A stretch of 27,649 bases of DNA from an uncultured Bacteroidales bacterium. Lineage in GTDB: Bacteria > Bacteroidota > Bacteroidia > Bacteroidales > P3. The stretch's first letter is position 1; every line of letters begins with the position of its first letter. Where the stretch lies: the NCBI GenBank assembly GCA_937886715.1, contig CAKZZD010000036.1, positions 1-27,649 on the forward strand, read 5' to 3'. Both the position numbers and the translations under genes were made by a program. Below are positions 14,017 through 22,600 of the stretch, in pieces. Below the pieces are notes generated by a model. The model was not told the origin of the DNA and made no database searches. It saw only the letters and a program-made list of their open reading frames with translations.

Positions 14017-17004
14017 TCAATCTCCGCTGATCACCTCAATCAGCCCGTTGCGTTTGATGCGCCCGTATTCGCTGATGGCCATGAAGCGGTAGTAGTAGGT
14101 GCCGTCGGGACAATGGGTCGCCGCGGGATCCCAGAACTGTTCTTCCCGCTGGATGTTCTTCACGTGGTAGACCAGCACTCCCCACGCATTGTAGATCCAC
14201 AGCTCGTTCATCGGATATACTCCATATTCCAGCAGGTTGACTATCTTCCAGATGTCGTTGTTGCCGTCGCCGTCAGGCGTCACCAGATTCGGGAACTGCA
14301 GATAGTCGTCGGTGATGACGATGGTCTGTGTCGACGTGTCGGTGCACACGTGCACCGTGTCGTTGTAGTAATGGGTCCAGTAGGCAATCAGGTCCACCGT
14401 ATATTCGCCCGTCATGTTGTCGCTTTCCGATCCCCAGTGGTAGAATGGCTCAAAGCGTGTAGACGTGTCGTATTCGCCGTCGGCCACCCGCGGTATCCTC
14501 CACAGGTAAGTCAAGCCGTCGGGCTCCGACCGGTTGAAGAACTGCACCTCGGGATTGTGTCTGGCCGGGATGTAAGGATCCCAATAGAAGTCGGCCTTCG
14601 GACTGCTGAATATATACAATGGATATTCCACCGTGTCGATGCACCCTTCCGCGCTCATCACGGTCACCTGTATTGATGCCACCATGTTGTCGTAGCCGTT
14701 CATCAGTCGCACCACCACCAGCGAATCATCCGTAGTGAAGGTGGTGTCGGGAGTGCGGATGCTCCACAGTCGACTCACCGACCCGTCGGTGCTGTCGCGC
14801 AGGTAGAGCGTCGTAGGAGCGCACACGGCAAGGGTGCTGTCGATGACAAACCACTCGATACTGTCGAAGCTGTACAGCGTCGTCACCCGGTAGCTCGAGT
14901 CGCGTCCGTAGAGGGTCACATGCACCAGGCTGTCGCATCCGTACATGGTTGTCAGCAGCGTGTCCAGCGTCACTGGCCCGCCGTAGTCGATGCCGTTGTA
15001 CACATAGGGAAATCCTGGGCAAACGACAATGCTGTCTGTCGATTCCTTCGAAGGGTGGACGGTCAGGTTCAGTCGCCGCATGCTGTCGCATCCGTCTGAG
15101 TTGGTCCCCACCGGTAGCGACAGATAGTATCCTGTGCTGTCGTATACGGCTCCTCGCCACACCAGACTGTCGCAAGCCGTAGCCACAGTATCGCTCCATG
15201 AGCCTGGGTTCAGCTTCAGGACGAGCACGTTCAAACTGTCGCACACTTCTCCCTCCACCGCCACATGGTGTTGGTAGGTGCCGGCTTCATTGTAGGTGGT
15301 ATCATAAAAAGTATAGGTATGTCCGACGCAGATTGTTGCCACCGTTGTGTCGGTCCGCGTGGGAGTGAGGACACGGATTTCGATCGAGTCGCGCACGGGG
15401 CGGAAGCAGCCCGCCGTGTCGATACATTCCAGACGGTAGGTGCCGCACATGCCCATGTCGGCGCCGGCAATCACGAACGGGGGCTCGTCCAGCACTCTGC
15501 CGTCGGGCAGGGTCAGCGTCAGCCCTCCCACATTCACCGCCGAATAGCCTACCACGATGTCGTTGCCCTCGCAGACCAGCGTGTCGGCAACAATCTCCAG
15601 CCTCGATGAGCGGGCATAGTCGCAGTAGTATCCATACGAGCAGCTTCCGCTTGTGTTGCCGTCAAGAATGCCCAGCTGGAAACGGCTCATGTTGTTCTTT
15701 ATCTTCAGCATCGTGCCCATCGGCACATAACTGCTGATGTCTTTCAGACAGTACGACAGCGTCGTGTCCTCGGCCAGCGGCCTGAAGTCGGCCGCGGTGA
15801 CGATCGTCGGGTCGCCGTTCACCGTGAAGTGCGACACGTACGGCGTGCCAACCACTATCGTCACAATCATCGACTCGATGTTCGGTCGCAGGTGGCTCAC
15901 GCTGAACGATCCAGTGCACTCCATGTGGGGCAGCATTGTGCCTCCAAGCTCGCACCCCGTCGCCGTCATTTGCCACACGGCAATCGGCTTGTCTGCCTCG
16001 ATCAGCGTTGCCGTGTCGGTCAGCTCCCAATTGATAAAGCCTCCCGGCGACACCGTCATCGGCAGCCCGCCGTTGAACTGCACCGTCGTGTTGTTTTCTG
16101 TCGGATACACAAACACCCGCTCGAAGACATTTTCGTTTTCGTTCCTGATGGCCACATACCGGCTGCCAAGCAGCTCCGTCGGCACCAGTTGCTCTCCGAT
16201 CAGGTCCACACAGCCCATACCCGACGACACGCTGTCATCCGAACTGTTCACCGCAATGTCTTTGTTCGACCGGATCACAGTGCCGCCCAGATGGTCGGCA
16301 GCTCCTTGTCCCGCTGCCCGCACCACGTAGCTCTGTCCACGGTTCAGCATCACCGTCAGCATGGTGCCGGCAGCTATGCCGCCCTGCAGCGCCACCGGTG
16401 ACGTGATTTCCACCACCGTGCTGTCCTCCGTCGCCACTATCTCTATGCTGCTGTACGAGCCGTGTCCCGACTCGCTGTCCAGTTGCATCTGCATCGGCAC
16501 CAGAAATTCCCGCCCTAGTGCATTCATCCCCTTCAGCGTGTACACCTCGCTGTTGTTTCCCACGCTTTCGTAGTAGCACGACACGAAACCCGTCGACCCG
16601 ATTCTGATGCCGCGGTTCAGCACCGTGTTTGCTGTCGTGTTTTCCACCGAGTCCACCATGTCCGACAGGTCGTACACGTAGAAACTGTCGGCAGGAAGCG
16701 TGATCGTCACCGGGGCGAAACTGATGCTGGCGGGCTGCTCAATCGTGATCGTCGCAGGCTCGCCATATGTCGTCAGACACAGCTGTATCGGCACCTGCTG
16801 GTGGCTTTCCGCCAGGTCGGGCGCAGCAAACCAGAACACCGTGTCGGTCTGGGCCTGCACCCTGAGGGTCGGCAGCAGCATTGCCATCATAACAAGCACC
16901 CACCGACACCATTCCGGTGCCCTGATATATTGTGTCCTATTGTTCTGTTGGCATATCGTCATTTTGTCTTGCAATCTTGCAGTCTCAAGGTCTTGTTGTC
17001 CCAA
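14017..17004 (-). CDS. Large secreted protein with IgGFc-binding-like N-terminal region and T9SS type B (gliding-motility) C-terminal domain
   Basis: From ATG 17004 the protein has 995 residues; ATG 16962 (981 residues, MTICQQ) is an alternative that puts the signal peptide (RWVLVMMAMLLPTLRVQAQ) nearer the start. Residues ~50-420 resemble the IgGFc-binding-protein-like region found in Bacteroidota surface proteins. The middle (~430-800) is rich in Cys, Thr and Asp with repeated CDSL/CDSM motifs in short beta repeats. A PKD-like segment follows (~800-900). The last ~90 residues (PNLVTPDGDGNNDIWKIVNL to the end) are the gliding-motility-associated CHU_C domain, the type B signal for export by the type IX system and attachment to the surface. 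It is probably an adhesin. No PorP/SprF partner gene is adjacent. It leads the unit with dapD. Confidence 0.88.
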   Translation of the reverse strand: MGQQDLETARLQDKMTICQQNNRTQYIRAPEWCRWVLVMMAMLLPTLRVQAQTDTVFWFAAPDLAESHQQVPIQLCLTTYGEPATITIEQPASISFAPVTITLPADSFYVYDLSDMVDSVENTTANTVLNRGIRIGSTGFVSCYYESVGNNSEVYTLKGMNALGREFLVPMQMQLDSESGHGSYSSIEIVATEDSTVVEITSPVALQGGIAAGTMLTVMLNRGQSYVVRAAGQGAADHLGGTVIRSNKDIAVNSSDDSVSSGMGCVDLIGEQLVPTELLGSRYVAIRNENENVFERVFVYPTENNTTVQFNGGLPMTVSPGGFINWELTDTATLIEADKPIAVWQMTATGCELGGTMLPHMECTGSFSVSHLRPNIESMIVTIVVGTPYVSHFTVNGDPTIVTAADFRPLAEDTTLSYCLKDISSYVPMGTMLKIKNNMSRFQLGILDGNTSGSCSYGYYCDYARSSRLEIVADTLVCEGNDIVVGYSAVNVGGLTLTLPDGRVLDEPPFVIAGADMGMCGTYRLECIDTAGCFRPVRDSIEIRVLTPTRTDTTVATICVGHTYTFYDTTYNEAGTYQHHVAVEGEVCDSLNVLVLKLNPGSWSDTVATACDSLVWRGAVYDSTGYYLSLPVGTNSDGCDSMRRLNLTVHPSKESTDSIVVCPGFPYVYNGIDYGGPVTLDTLLTTMYGCDSLVHVTLYGRDSSYRVTTLYSFDSIEWFVIDSTLAVCAPTTLYLRDSTDGSVSRLWSIRTPDTTFTTDDSLVVVRLMNGYDNMVASIQVTVMSAEGCIDTVEYPLYIFSSPKADFYWDPYIPARHNPEVQFFNRSEPDGLTYLWRIPRVADGEYDTSTRFEPFYHWGSESDNMTGEYTVDLIAYWTHYYNDTVHVCTDTSTQTIVITDDYLQFPNLVTPDGDGNNDIWKIVNLLEYGVYPMNELWIYNAWGVLVYHVKNIQREEQFWDPAATHCPDGTYYYRFMAISEYGRIKRNGLIEVISGD

Positions 17005-17041
17005 AGACTTTATATTATCATATTATCCACATAATCAACGC

Positions 17042-17062
17042 ACTCCCCACCTTGCAGGGAGT
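17042..17062. repeat. Short hairpin in the leader of the type B protein gene
   Basis: ACTCCC (17042-17047) pairs with GGGAGT (17057-17062) around a 9-base loop. It lies between the -7 box and the ATG at 17004, within the expected leader. No U-tract follows on either strand. It may affect translation or mRNA stability, or be neutral. Confidence 0.35.
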
Positions 17063-17074
17063 CAATTAATTCTG

Positions 17075-17082
17075 CAAATATA
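17075..17082 (-). promoter_or_regulatory. -7 box of the type B protein/dapD unit
   Basis: The minus strand reads TATATTTG followed by CA, with a run of eight A's just upstream, the same arrangement as the lipoprotein promoter at 8574-8581. The -33 region has only a poor match. Transcription should begin near 17068, giving a leader of about 65 nt. The remaining divergent spacer to 17402 holds the palindromic repeat (17174-17246) and the ftcD promoter; I see no RNA gene in it. Confidence 0.6.
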
Positions 17083-17173
17083 CATTTTTTTTGTAATACG
17101 GCACCAATTTTTTTCATTACGCCCGTAACCGGCACGCCTTGCTTCCTACGACTTCCCGATGTCTGAGGGGCGA

Positions 17174-17246
17174 TTGTTGTCCGCTTGTTGTACGACTGTT
17201 GTACGAACATTTTTCGTACAACAGTCGTACAACAGACGTACATCAG
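17174..17246. repeat. Palindromic 11-bp-unit repeat, copy 2
   Basis: The arms at 17188-17208 and 17214-17234 are perfect 21-bp inverted repeats, each made of two 11-bp units (TCGTACAACAG on the right, its complement on the left), around the loop CATTT. Decayed third units flank both sides: TTGTTGTCCGC near 17175-17185 and ACGTACATCAG at 17236-17246. It is related to copy 1 at 8689-8739, but the loop is the reverse complement of that copy's loop. It sits in the divergent spacer about 105 bp upstream of the type B protein's -7 box and about 125 bp upstream of that of ftcD. Confidence 0.92.
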
Positions 17247-17371
17247 ATGTTCAACGGAGCGTGCCGCTACGTTGCTTTGCCTGTACGGACCTCCGTCGCC
17301 GATGCGCCAAAACATTTCCGCCTACGATGCAATAAAAAATCATTTGTGCCGTTTCAACAATAAAATAATTG

Positions 17372-17379
17372 TATATTTG
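17372..17379 (+). promoter_or_regulatory. -7 box of ftcD
   Basis: TATATTTG, preceded by TTG and followed by CA, fully matches TAnnTTTG. A TTTG at 17343-17346 lies 25 bases upstream, longer than the usual ~20, so the -33 element is uncertain. The leader would be short, about 17-20 nt, with no Shine-Dalgarno before the ATG at 17403. Confidence 0.6.
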
Positions 17380-17402
17380 CAACGAACCTAAATATTGACG
17401 AA

Positions 17403-19100
17403 ATGAGACAACTTATTGAATGTGTGCCCAATATCAGCGAGGGCCGCAGAATGGATATCATCAATCAGGTCACTGCCGAAATCGAGAAAGTCGATGGTGT
17501 GAAGCTCCTCGACGTGGATCCCGGCCAGACCACCAACCGCACCGTCATCACCTTTGTGGGTGAGCCCGAGCCTGTGCTTGAGGCGGCCTACCTTGTGGTG
17601 AAAAAGGCTGCCGAGCTGATCGACATGACGCAGCACCACGGTGCACACCCGCGCCAAGGCGCCACCGACGTGTGCCCCCTGATTCCGGTGAGCAACATTT
17701 CGATGGAAGAGGTGGTGGAATATGCCCACAAGCTTGGCAAACGTCTCGGCGAGGAGCTCCAGATCCCCATCTATTGCTACGAGAATGCCGCTTTCATCCC
17801 CGAGCGCCGCAACCTGGCCTACTGCCGCACCGGCGAGTACGAGAGCCTCAGCAGCCGTCTCGGCACCGAGCAGTGGAAACCCGACTTCGGTCCCAACGAG
17901 TGGAACGACCACACCGCCCATACCGGCGCCACCCAGGTGGGCGCCCGCGACTTCCTTGTGGCCATCAACTATAACCTCAACACCACCAGCACCCGCCGTG
18001 CCAACGCCATCGCTTTCGACGTGCGCGAAAAGGGACGTCCGATGCGCGAAGGCGGCACCCCAGCCGGCAAAATCATGAAGGACGAGAACGGCAAGACCAT
18101 CATGATTCCCGGAACGCTGAAAGGCACCAAGGCCATCGGATGGTATATCGAGGACTATGGCATCGCCCAGGTGTCGATGAACATCACGTCGATCAAAGTG
18201 GCTCCGGTGCACCTGTGTTTCGACGAGGTGTGCCGCTGCGCCGCCAACCGCGGCCTGCGCGTGACGGGTTGCGAGATTGTGGGCTTGATACCCAAGAGTG
18301 TGCTGATTGATGCCGGCAAGTACTACCTGCAGAAACAGCACCGTTCGCTCGGCGTGAGCGAGGACGAGATCATGAAGGTGGCCATCAAGAGTATGGGTCT
18401 TGACGACCTGAAACCTTTCGATCCGCACGAGAAGGTGATCGAGTTCCTGATTGAAGACCATTCGCAGAAGAAACTTGTCGACCTCACCTGCCGCGGGTTC
18501 TGCGACGAGACCTCTTCGGAGAGCCCTGCCCCTGGTGGCGGCTCGGTGAGCGCATATATGGGTGCTCTGGCTGCTTCGCTGGGCACAATGGTGGCCAACC
18601 TCACCGGAGGCAAGGCTGCCTATGACGACCAGTGGGAGAAATACAGCGACGTGGCTGTGAAGGGCCAAATGCTGAAAGACGAGCTGCTGCACCTTGTCGA
18701 CGAGGATACTGCCGCCTTCAACCGCATCATGGATGCTTTCGGTATGCCCAAGAAAACCGACGAGGAGAAGGCTGCCCGCAGCGAGGCCATCCAGGCTGCT
18801 ACGCGCTATGCCACCGAGGTGCCGTTCCGCACGATGCAGCGTTCGCTCGAGGCCTTCGAGGTGTGCCGTGCCATGGTGGAGTGGGGCAACCCGAATAGTG
18901 TGACCGACGGTGGCGTGGGCTCGCTGGCAGCACGCAGCGCCGTGATGGGTGCCCACCTGAATGTGAAGATCAATGCTTCGTCGCTCAAGGACGAGGCTTT
19001 CAAGGCCGATATCCTGGCCCGTGCAGCGGCTATCGAGGCCGAGGCCCAGAAGCAGGAGGCCGAGATATTGAAGATTGTCAACGAAAAGATAGCTTTGTAA
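17403..19100 (+). CDS. ftcD: Bifunctional glutamate formimidoyltransferase / formimido-THF cyclodeaminase
   Basis: The 565-residue protein fuses both enzymes, as in animals and many Bacteroidota. The first part (~1-300) moves the formimino group from formiminoglutamate, the end product of histidine breakdown, to THF; its catalytic histidine is H82 in HHGAHPRQGATDVCP. The C-terminal part (~360-565) releases ammonia to give 5,10-methenyl-THF, with the typical SSESPAPGGGSVSAYMGALA near residue 365-385. The neighbouring genes are not hutH, hutU or hutI, so the rest of histidine degradation must be elsewhere or absent. A perfect -7 box lies just upstream. The 41-aa lipoprotein gene begins directly after the stop (TAAT ATG), so the two are cotranscribed. 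Confidence 0.97.
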   Translation: MRQLIECVPNISEGRRMDIINQVTAEIEKVDGVKLLDVDPGQTTNRTVITFVGEPEPVLEAAYLVVKKAAELIDMTQHHGAHPRQGATDVCPLIPVSNISMEEVVEYAHKLGKRLGEELQIPIYCYENAAFIPERRNLAYCRTGEYESLSSRLGTEQWKPDFGPNEWNDHTAHTGATQVGARDFLVAINYNLNTTSTRRANAIAFDVREKGRPMREGGTPAGKIMKDENGKTIMIPGTLKGTKAIGWYIEDYGIAQVSMNITSIKVAPVHLCFDEVCRCAANRGLRVTGCEIVGLIPKSVLIDAGKYYLQKQHRSLGVSEDEIMKVAIKSMGLDDLKPFDPHEKVIEFLIEDHSQKKLVDLTCRGFCDETSSESPAPGGGSVSAYMGALAASLGTMVANLTGGKAAYDDQWEKYSDVAVKGQMLKDELLHLVDEDTAAFNRIMDAFGMPKKTDEEKAARSEAIQAATRYATEVPFRTMQRSLEAFEVCRAMVEWGNPNSVTDGGVGSLAARSAVMGAHLNVKINASSLKDEAFKADILARAAAIEAEAQKQEAEILKIVNEKIAL

Positions 19101-19101
19101 T

Positions 19102-19227
19102 ATGAAAAAGAAGTTTTTAGTCGCATTTGCAGTTGTTGCCATGCTGGCTGTGGTGTCGGTGAGTTGCACCCACCACACTTGCCCGGCCTATCGCGGCTCG
19201 GTGGCAATGGCCGAAATGGCTGAGTAA
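19102..19227 (+). CDS. Tiny lipoprotein (41 residues) with a CPAY motif
   Basis: An ATG lies one base after the ftcD stop codon and opens a 41-codon frame: MKKKFLVAFAVVAMLAVVSV, then SC at residues 21-22. This is a clear lipoprotein signal peptide with lipidated cysteine C22. The mature peptide would have only about 20 residues: Cys-Thr-His-His-Thr, then CPAYR, and a Met/Ala-rich end. It is shorter than usual gene-finder cut-offs. A strong terminator follows 27 bp later, which supports a real transcript end. Tiny lipoproteins with a similar Cys-Pro-x-Tyr motif are known to me from Bacteroidota, without a function. The His and Cys pairs could bind metal or heme, but that is speculation. Confidence 0.75.
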   Translation: MKKKFLVAFAVVAMLAVVSVSCTHHTCPAYRGSVAMAEMAE

Positions 19228-19253
19228 GGCTTTCGCGCCTTGCCTGATCCAAC

Positions 19254-19297
19254 CCTGCCATAGGGCATCCGTAGAAGGGTGCCCTGTGGCAGGTTTT
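19254..19297 (+). terminator. Rho-independent terminator of ftcD-lipoprotein unit
   Basis: The left arm 19254-19270 (CCTGCCATAGGGCATCC) pairs with the right arm 19277-19293 over 17 positions, with two G-U wobbles, around the loop GTAGAA, and is followed by TTTT. It lies 27 bp after the lipoprotein stop. Confidence 0.85.
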
Positions 19298-19336
19298 CTG
19301 TCTTGGATGGATGCGCCATGCTGAGCAAAGATGCTG

Positions 19337-19374
19337 AAAAAAAGAGGAGCCGCCCTGCAGCAGGGCGGCCCCTC
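19337..19374 (-). terminator. Rho-independent terminator of the efflux operon
   Basis: On the minus strand the GC-rich stem (GCCGCCCTG pairing with CAGGGCGGC, extended after one mismatch by GAGG/CCTC, 19344-19374) is followed by seven T's (19343-19337). It lies 25 bp after the stop of the PII-like gene and faces the ftcD terminator, so the two convergent units are separated cleanly. Confidence 0.9.
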
Positions 19375-19398
19375 TCTTTGCAATGGGCAGGGTGGGGG

Positions 19399-19692
19399 TC
19401 AGACCATCTGCTCGATGTTCCAGACAAAGGCCCGTATGCCGACCTCCTCGTTGCGGCGGTCGAGCTTGCGGACAGCGGTGAGCAGGTCGTCGACCTTGGA
19501 GTCGTCGACCACAGTCATCACCACATTGTTCATCTCGGGCCATGTGTGGGTGCCGCGGTGGGGGTCGCCATTCTCATGGCCACGGCCTTGGACGTTTTCC
19601 CAGAAGGTGAACCCACGAATCTCGAGCTTGTCGAGCATGTATTCGATACGCTCGGTGTTGGCCTGGTTGAATACTATCATTACACTTTTCAT
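19399..19692 (-). CDS. Small PII-like signalling protein linked to an RND pump
   Basis: The 97-residue protein has the ferredoxin-like beta-alpha-beta pattern of the PII superfamily: MKSVMIVFNQANTERIEYML, a short T-loop-like segment (ENVQGRGHENGDPHRGTHTW, 32-51), then PEMNNVVMTVVDD and a final beta strand (IRAFVWNIEQM). The VQGRG and GTHTWPE blocks resemble PII-like proteins rather than classic GlnB: the loop is short and the uridylylated tyrosine region is missing. Ligand and target are unknown. The ATG overlaps the pump gene stop (ATGA), so it is made together with the pump. It is the last gene before the operon terminator. A role in sensing or tuning efflux is inferred from position. Confidence 0.75.
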   Translation of the reverse strand: MKSVMIVFNQANTERIEYMLDKLEIRGFTFWENVQGRGHENGDPHRGTHTWPEMNNVVMTVVDDSKVDDLLTAVRKLDRRNEEVGIRAFVWNIEQMV

Positions 19693-22600
19693 AGGTCTTG
19701 TTTTACGTCTTCTTCAAGGTTGATGTTCATGAATACGAATTTCTTGCGGATCTTTTCCAGACGTTCCTGGTCGCCACGGCGGTTGAAGACGCCGTAGAGT
19801 ACGGGCACGACGATGAGGGTGACGAAGGTGGATACCGTGAGGCCGCCGATGACGACGCAACCCATGGTGGTCCACATCTCGGAGCCTTCGCTTGTCGAGG
19901 TGGCCATGGGGATCATGCCGAGGATGGTGGTGAAGGCGGTCATCATCACGGGCCGCAGGCGGCTCTGTCCGCTGAGGGCGATGGCTTCGTTGAGGGGGAT
20001 GCCGCGCTCGCGCATCAGGTTGATGTAGTCGACGAGCACGATGCCGTTTTTCACCACGATGCCGATGAGGAGCACGATGCCGAGCATGCCGATCATGTCG
20101 AGGTTCTGCCCGGTGAGCAGCAGGATGAGCACGACGCCGGTAAGGGCGAAGGGAATGGACATCATGATGATGAAGGGTTTGCTGAAGCTTTCGAACTGCG
20201 ATGCCATGACGATGTAGACGAGCAGCAGGATGAGGGCAGCCAGGAGGCCCATGTCGCGTGTGGATTCCTGCTGGTCTTCATAGTTGCCGGCGAGAGCCAC
20301 ATGGATGTCGCCCGGGATGTTCATCTGGTCCAGTTCGTTCTGCACGCCCATGGCCAGTTCCTGCAGCGAGGTGCGGTAGGGCATGACGGTCAAGGTGAGG
20401 TAGCGCTGGCGGTTTTTGCGTTCGATAGTCGGAGGGCACCAGTATTCCTCCACCTTGGCAAGTTCTTCAAGTTTGATGATGCGGCCTGTGGCGGTGGGGA
20501 TGGACAGTTGTTCGATGTCGCTGATGGCGTCGCGGTATTCCTCTTTCAGGCGCACGACGATGTTGTATTCTTCGCCGTCCTCTTTCAGGTATCCGGCCGA
20601 CATGCCGTTGACGCGGTTGCGGACGTAGAGCGCCACGGTGCTTTCGTTGAGACCGTGCATGCCCAGCTTTTCTTTGTCGAGGGTGATTTTCAATTCGGCG
20701 CGGTCTTCGTCGCGGCTGATCTTGGTGTCGCGAGCACCGGGCACGTTGTTCATCACGCGCTGGCGCAGCTCGTTGGTGAAGGCCGTGGTCTGGTCGAAGT
20801 CGTAGCCGTAGATTTCCACCTGGAGGCTGTTGTTGCTGCCGCCGCCCATTCCGCCGCCGTTGTTCACCTGGTAGGTGACAAGTTCGGGGTATTCGGCAAG
20901 GCATTGGCGCAGCGATTCCTGCATTTCGAAGATGGTGCGTTTGCGATGATATTTCTTGGTGCAGCGCACGTTCATGCTGATCTTGTTATTGGTGGTGCTG
21001 TTGAAGAGTGCGGCCATGCCGGCGTCGTCGTTCGAGCCGGCCGAGGTGGAGATCACGATCACGTCGTCGCCGAGGATGCGTTTGATGTCGTCCTCCATGC
21101 GGCGGGCGGTCTTGAGGGTCTCCTCGATGCGTGTGCCGCGTTGCAGTTCTGCGCTGATGCTGAGGCTGCCGTTGTCCTGCTCTTTCATGAAGTCGAGACC
21201 CACCTTGCCGATGAACACCGGCACCATTGACACGATGAAGAACGCGGCCGCGATGGCAAGGGTGATTCTCTTGTGGCGGAGGGCCCAGCGCAGCACGTTG
21301 GCGTACCACGCCTCGACGGCGTTGAAAGCGCGGCCGATGGTCTTGTCGAAGGTGATTTTTTTGCTGGCATGTTTGCGTTCGGCCTCTTCTTTTGCTTCAC
21401 GGGTGAGGAAGAAGGGTTTTTCTTTGAGGAGTTGGCTGCTCAGCATGGGGATGAGGGTGATGGCGGCCGCGGTGGAGACGCACACCACAATGGTGACGAT
21501 CCAGCCGAGCTCTTTCATGAAGATACCCATCATGCCGGGAAGCATGGTCAGGGGCACGAACACGGCTACCAGCACAAGGGTGGTGGCGATGACCGATGTC
21601 CACACCTCGTTGGTGGCGCAGATGGCCGCTTCGCGCGGGTTCTCGCCACGTTCGATATGTTTGGTGATGTTTTCAAGCACCACGATGGCGTCGTCCACCA
21701 CCATGCCGATGGCCACGGTGAGCGAGGCCAGGGAGATGATGTTCAGCGAGCTGTCGGCCAGCAGAAGATAGATGAACGAAGTGACGAGCGAGATGGGGAT
21801 GGTCAGCGCGATGATGAGAGTGCTGCGCCAGTTGCCGAGGAAGATGAGCACCACCAGCACCACAAACAGCAGCGCATAGAAAATGCTCTCGGTGAGGCCA
21901 TTGATGGCATTGATGATTTCCTCCGAACCGTCGCGGATGAGCGTCACTTCGATGTCGGGAGGAAGGGTCTTTTGGATCTTGGCCATTTCTCTCTTCACCT
22001 CGCGGGCGATGGCCACGGTGTTGGCTCCCGTCTGCTTGGTGATGATCAGGCGGGCTCCGTCTTTACCGTTGATTTTCTCGTCGAGAGAAAGGTCTTTGAT
22101 GGTGTCGCGCACAGTGGCGAGGTCGCGCACAAAGATTTGCTTGCCGGTAGGGCTTGTGCTGACGACGATGTCGTTGATTTCCGAGCTCTCGACGTATTCG
22201 CCCTTGACGCGCATCTGGTACTGTTCCTTGCCCATTTTCACGGTGCCGGAGGCCAAGTCGAGGTTGTTGGTGCTGATGGCGTTGCCCACCATCTCCAGGC
22301 TCAATCCGTAGGCATCAAGTTGTTTGGGGTCGAGGTCGATGTAGACATAGCGTTCGGGAGCGCCGCTGACGGTGATGTTGCCGATACCGTCCACACGGTT
22401 GAGCACGTTGGTGACGTTGTCCTCAAGTATGCGGTCCAGTCCGGGGTAGCTCTCCACGGCGGTGAATCCGTATTGCATGATGGGCATTGCCGAAGAGTTG
22501 AGCTTCAATATCATCGGGCGGCTCACTCCGTCGGGCAGATTGTCGTAGAGAAGGTCTACATAGGAGCGTATGTCGTTCAGCGCCTCGTCGATATTGCTGC

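Noticed and set aside
17010..17315. 101-codon minus-strand frame upstream of the type B protein gene
   Set aside because: It runs through the palindromic repeat and the -7 box of that gene, with no coding signature.
3183..19100. Folate cyclo-ligase and FtcD as one functional operon
   Set aside because: They are about 14 kb apart, on opposite strands and under separate promoters; only the shared product links them.
17388..19178. 596-codon open frame antisense to ftcD
   Set aside because: It is His/Ala/Gly/Val-rich without recognisable domains and mirrors the codon bias of ftcD, whose product is unmistakable. It is a shadow frame.
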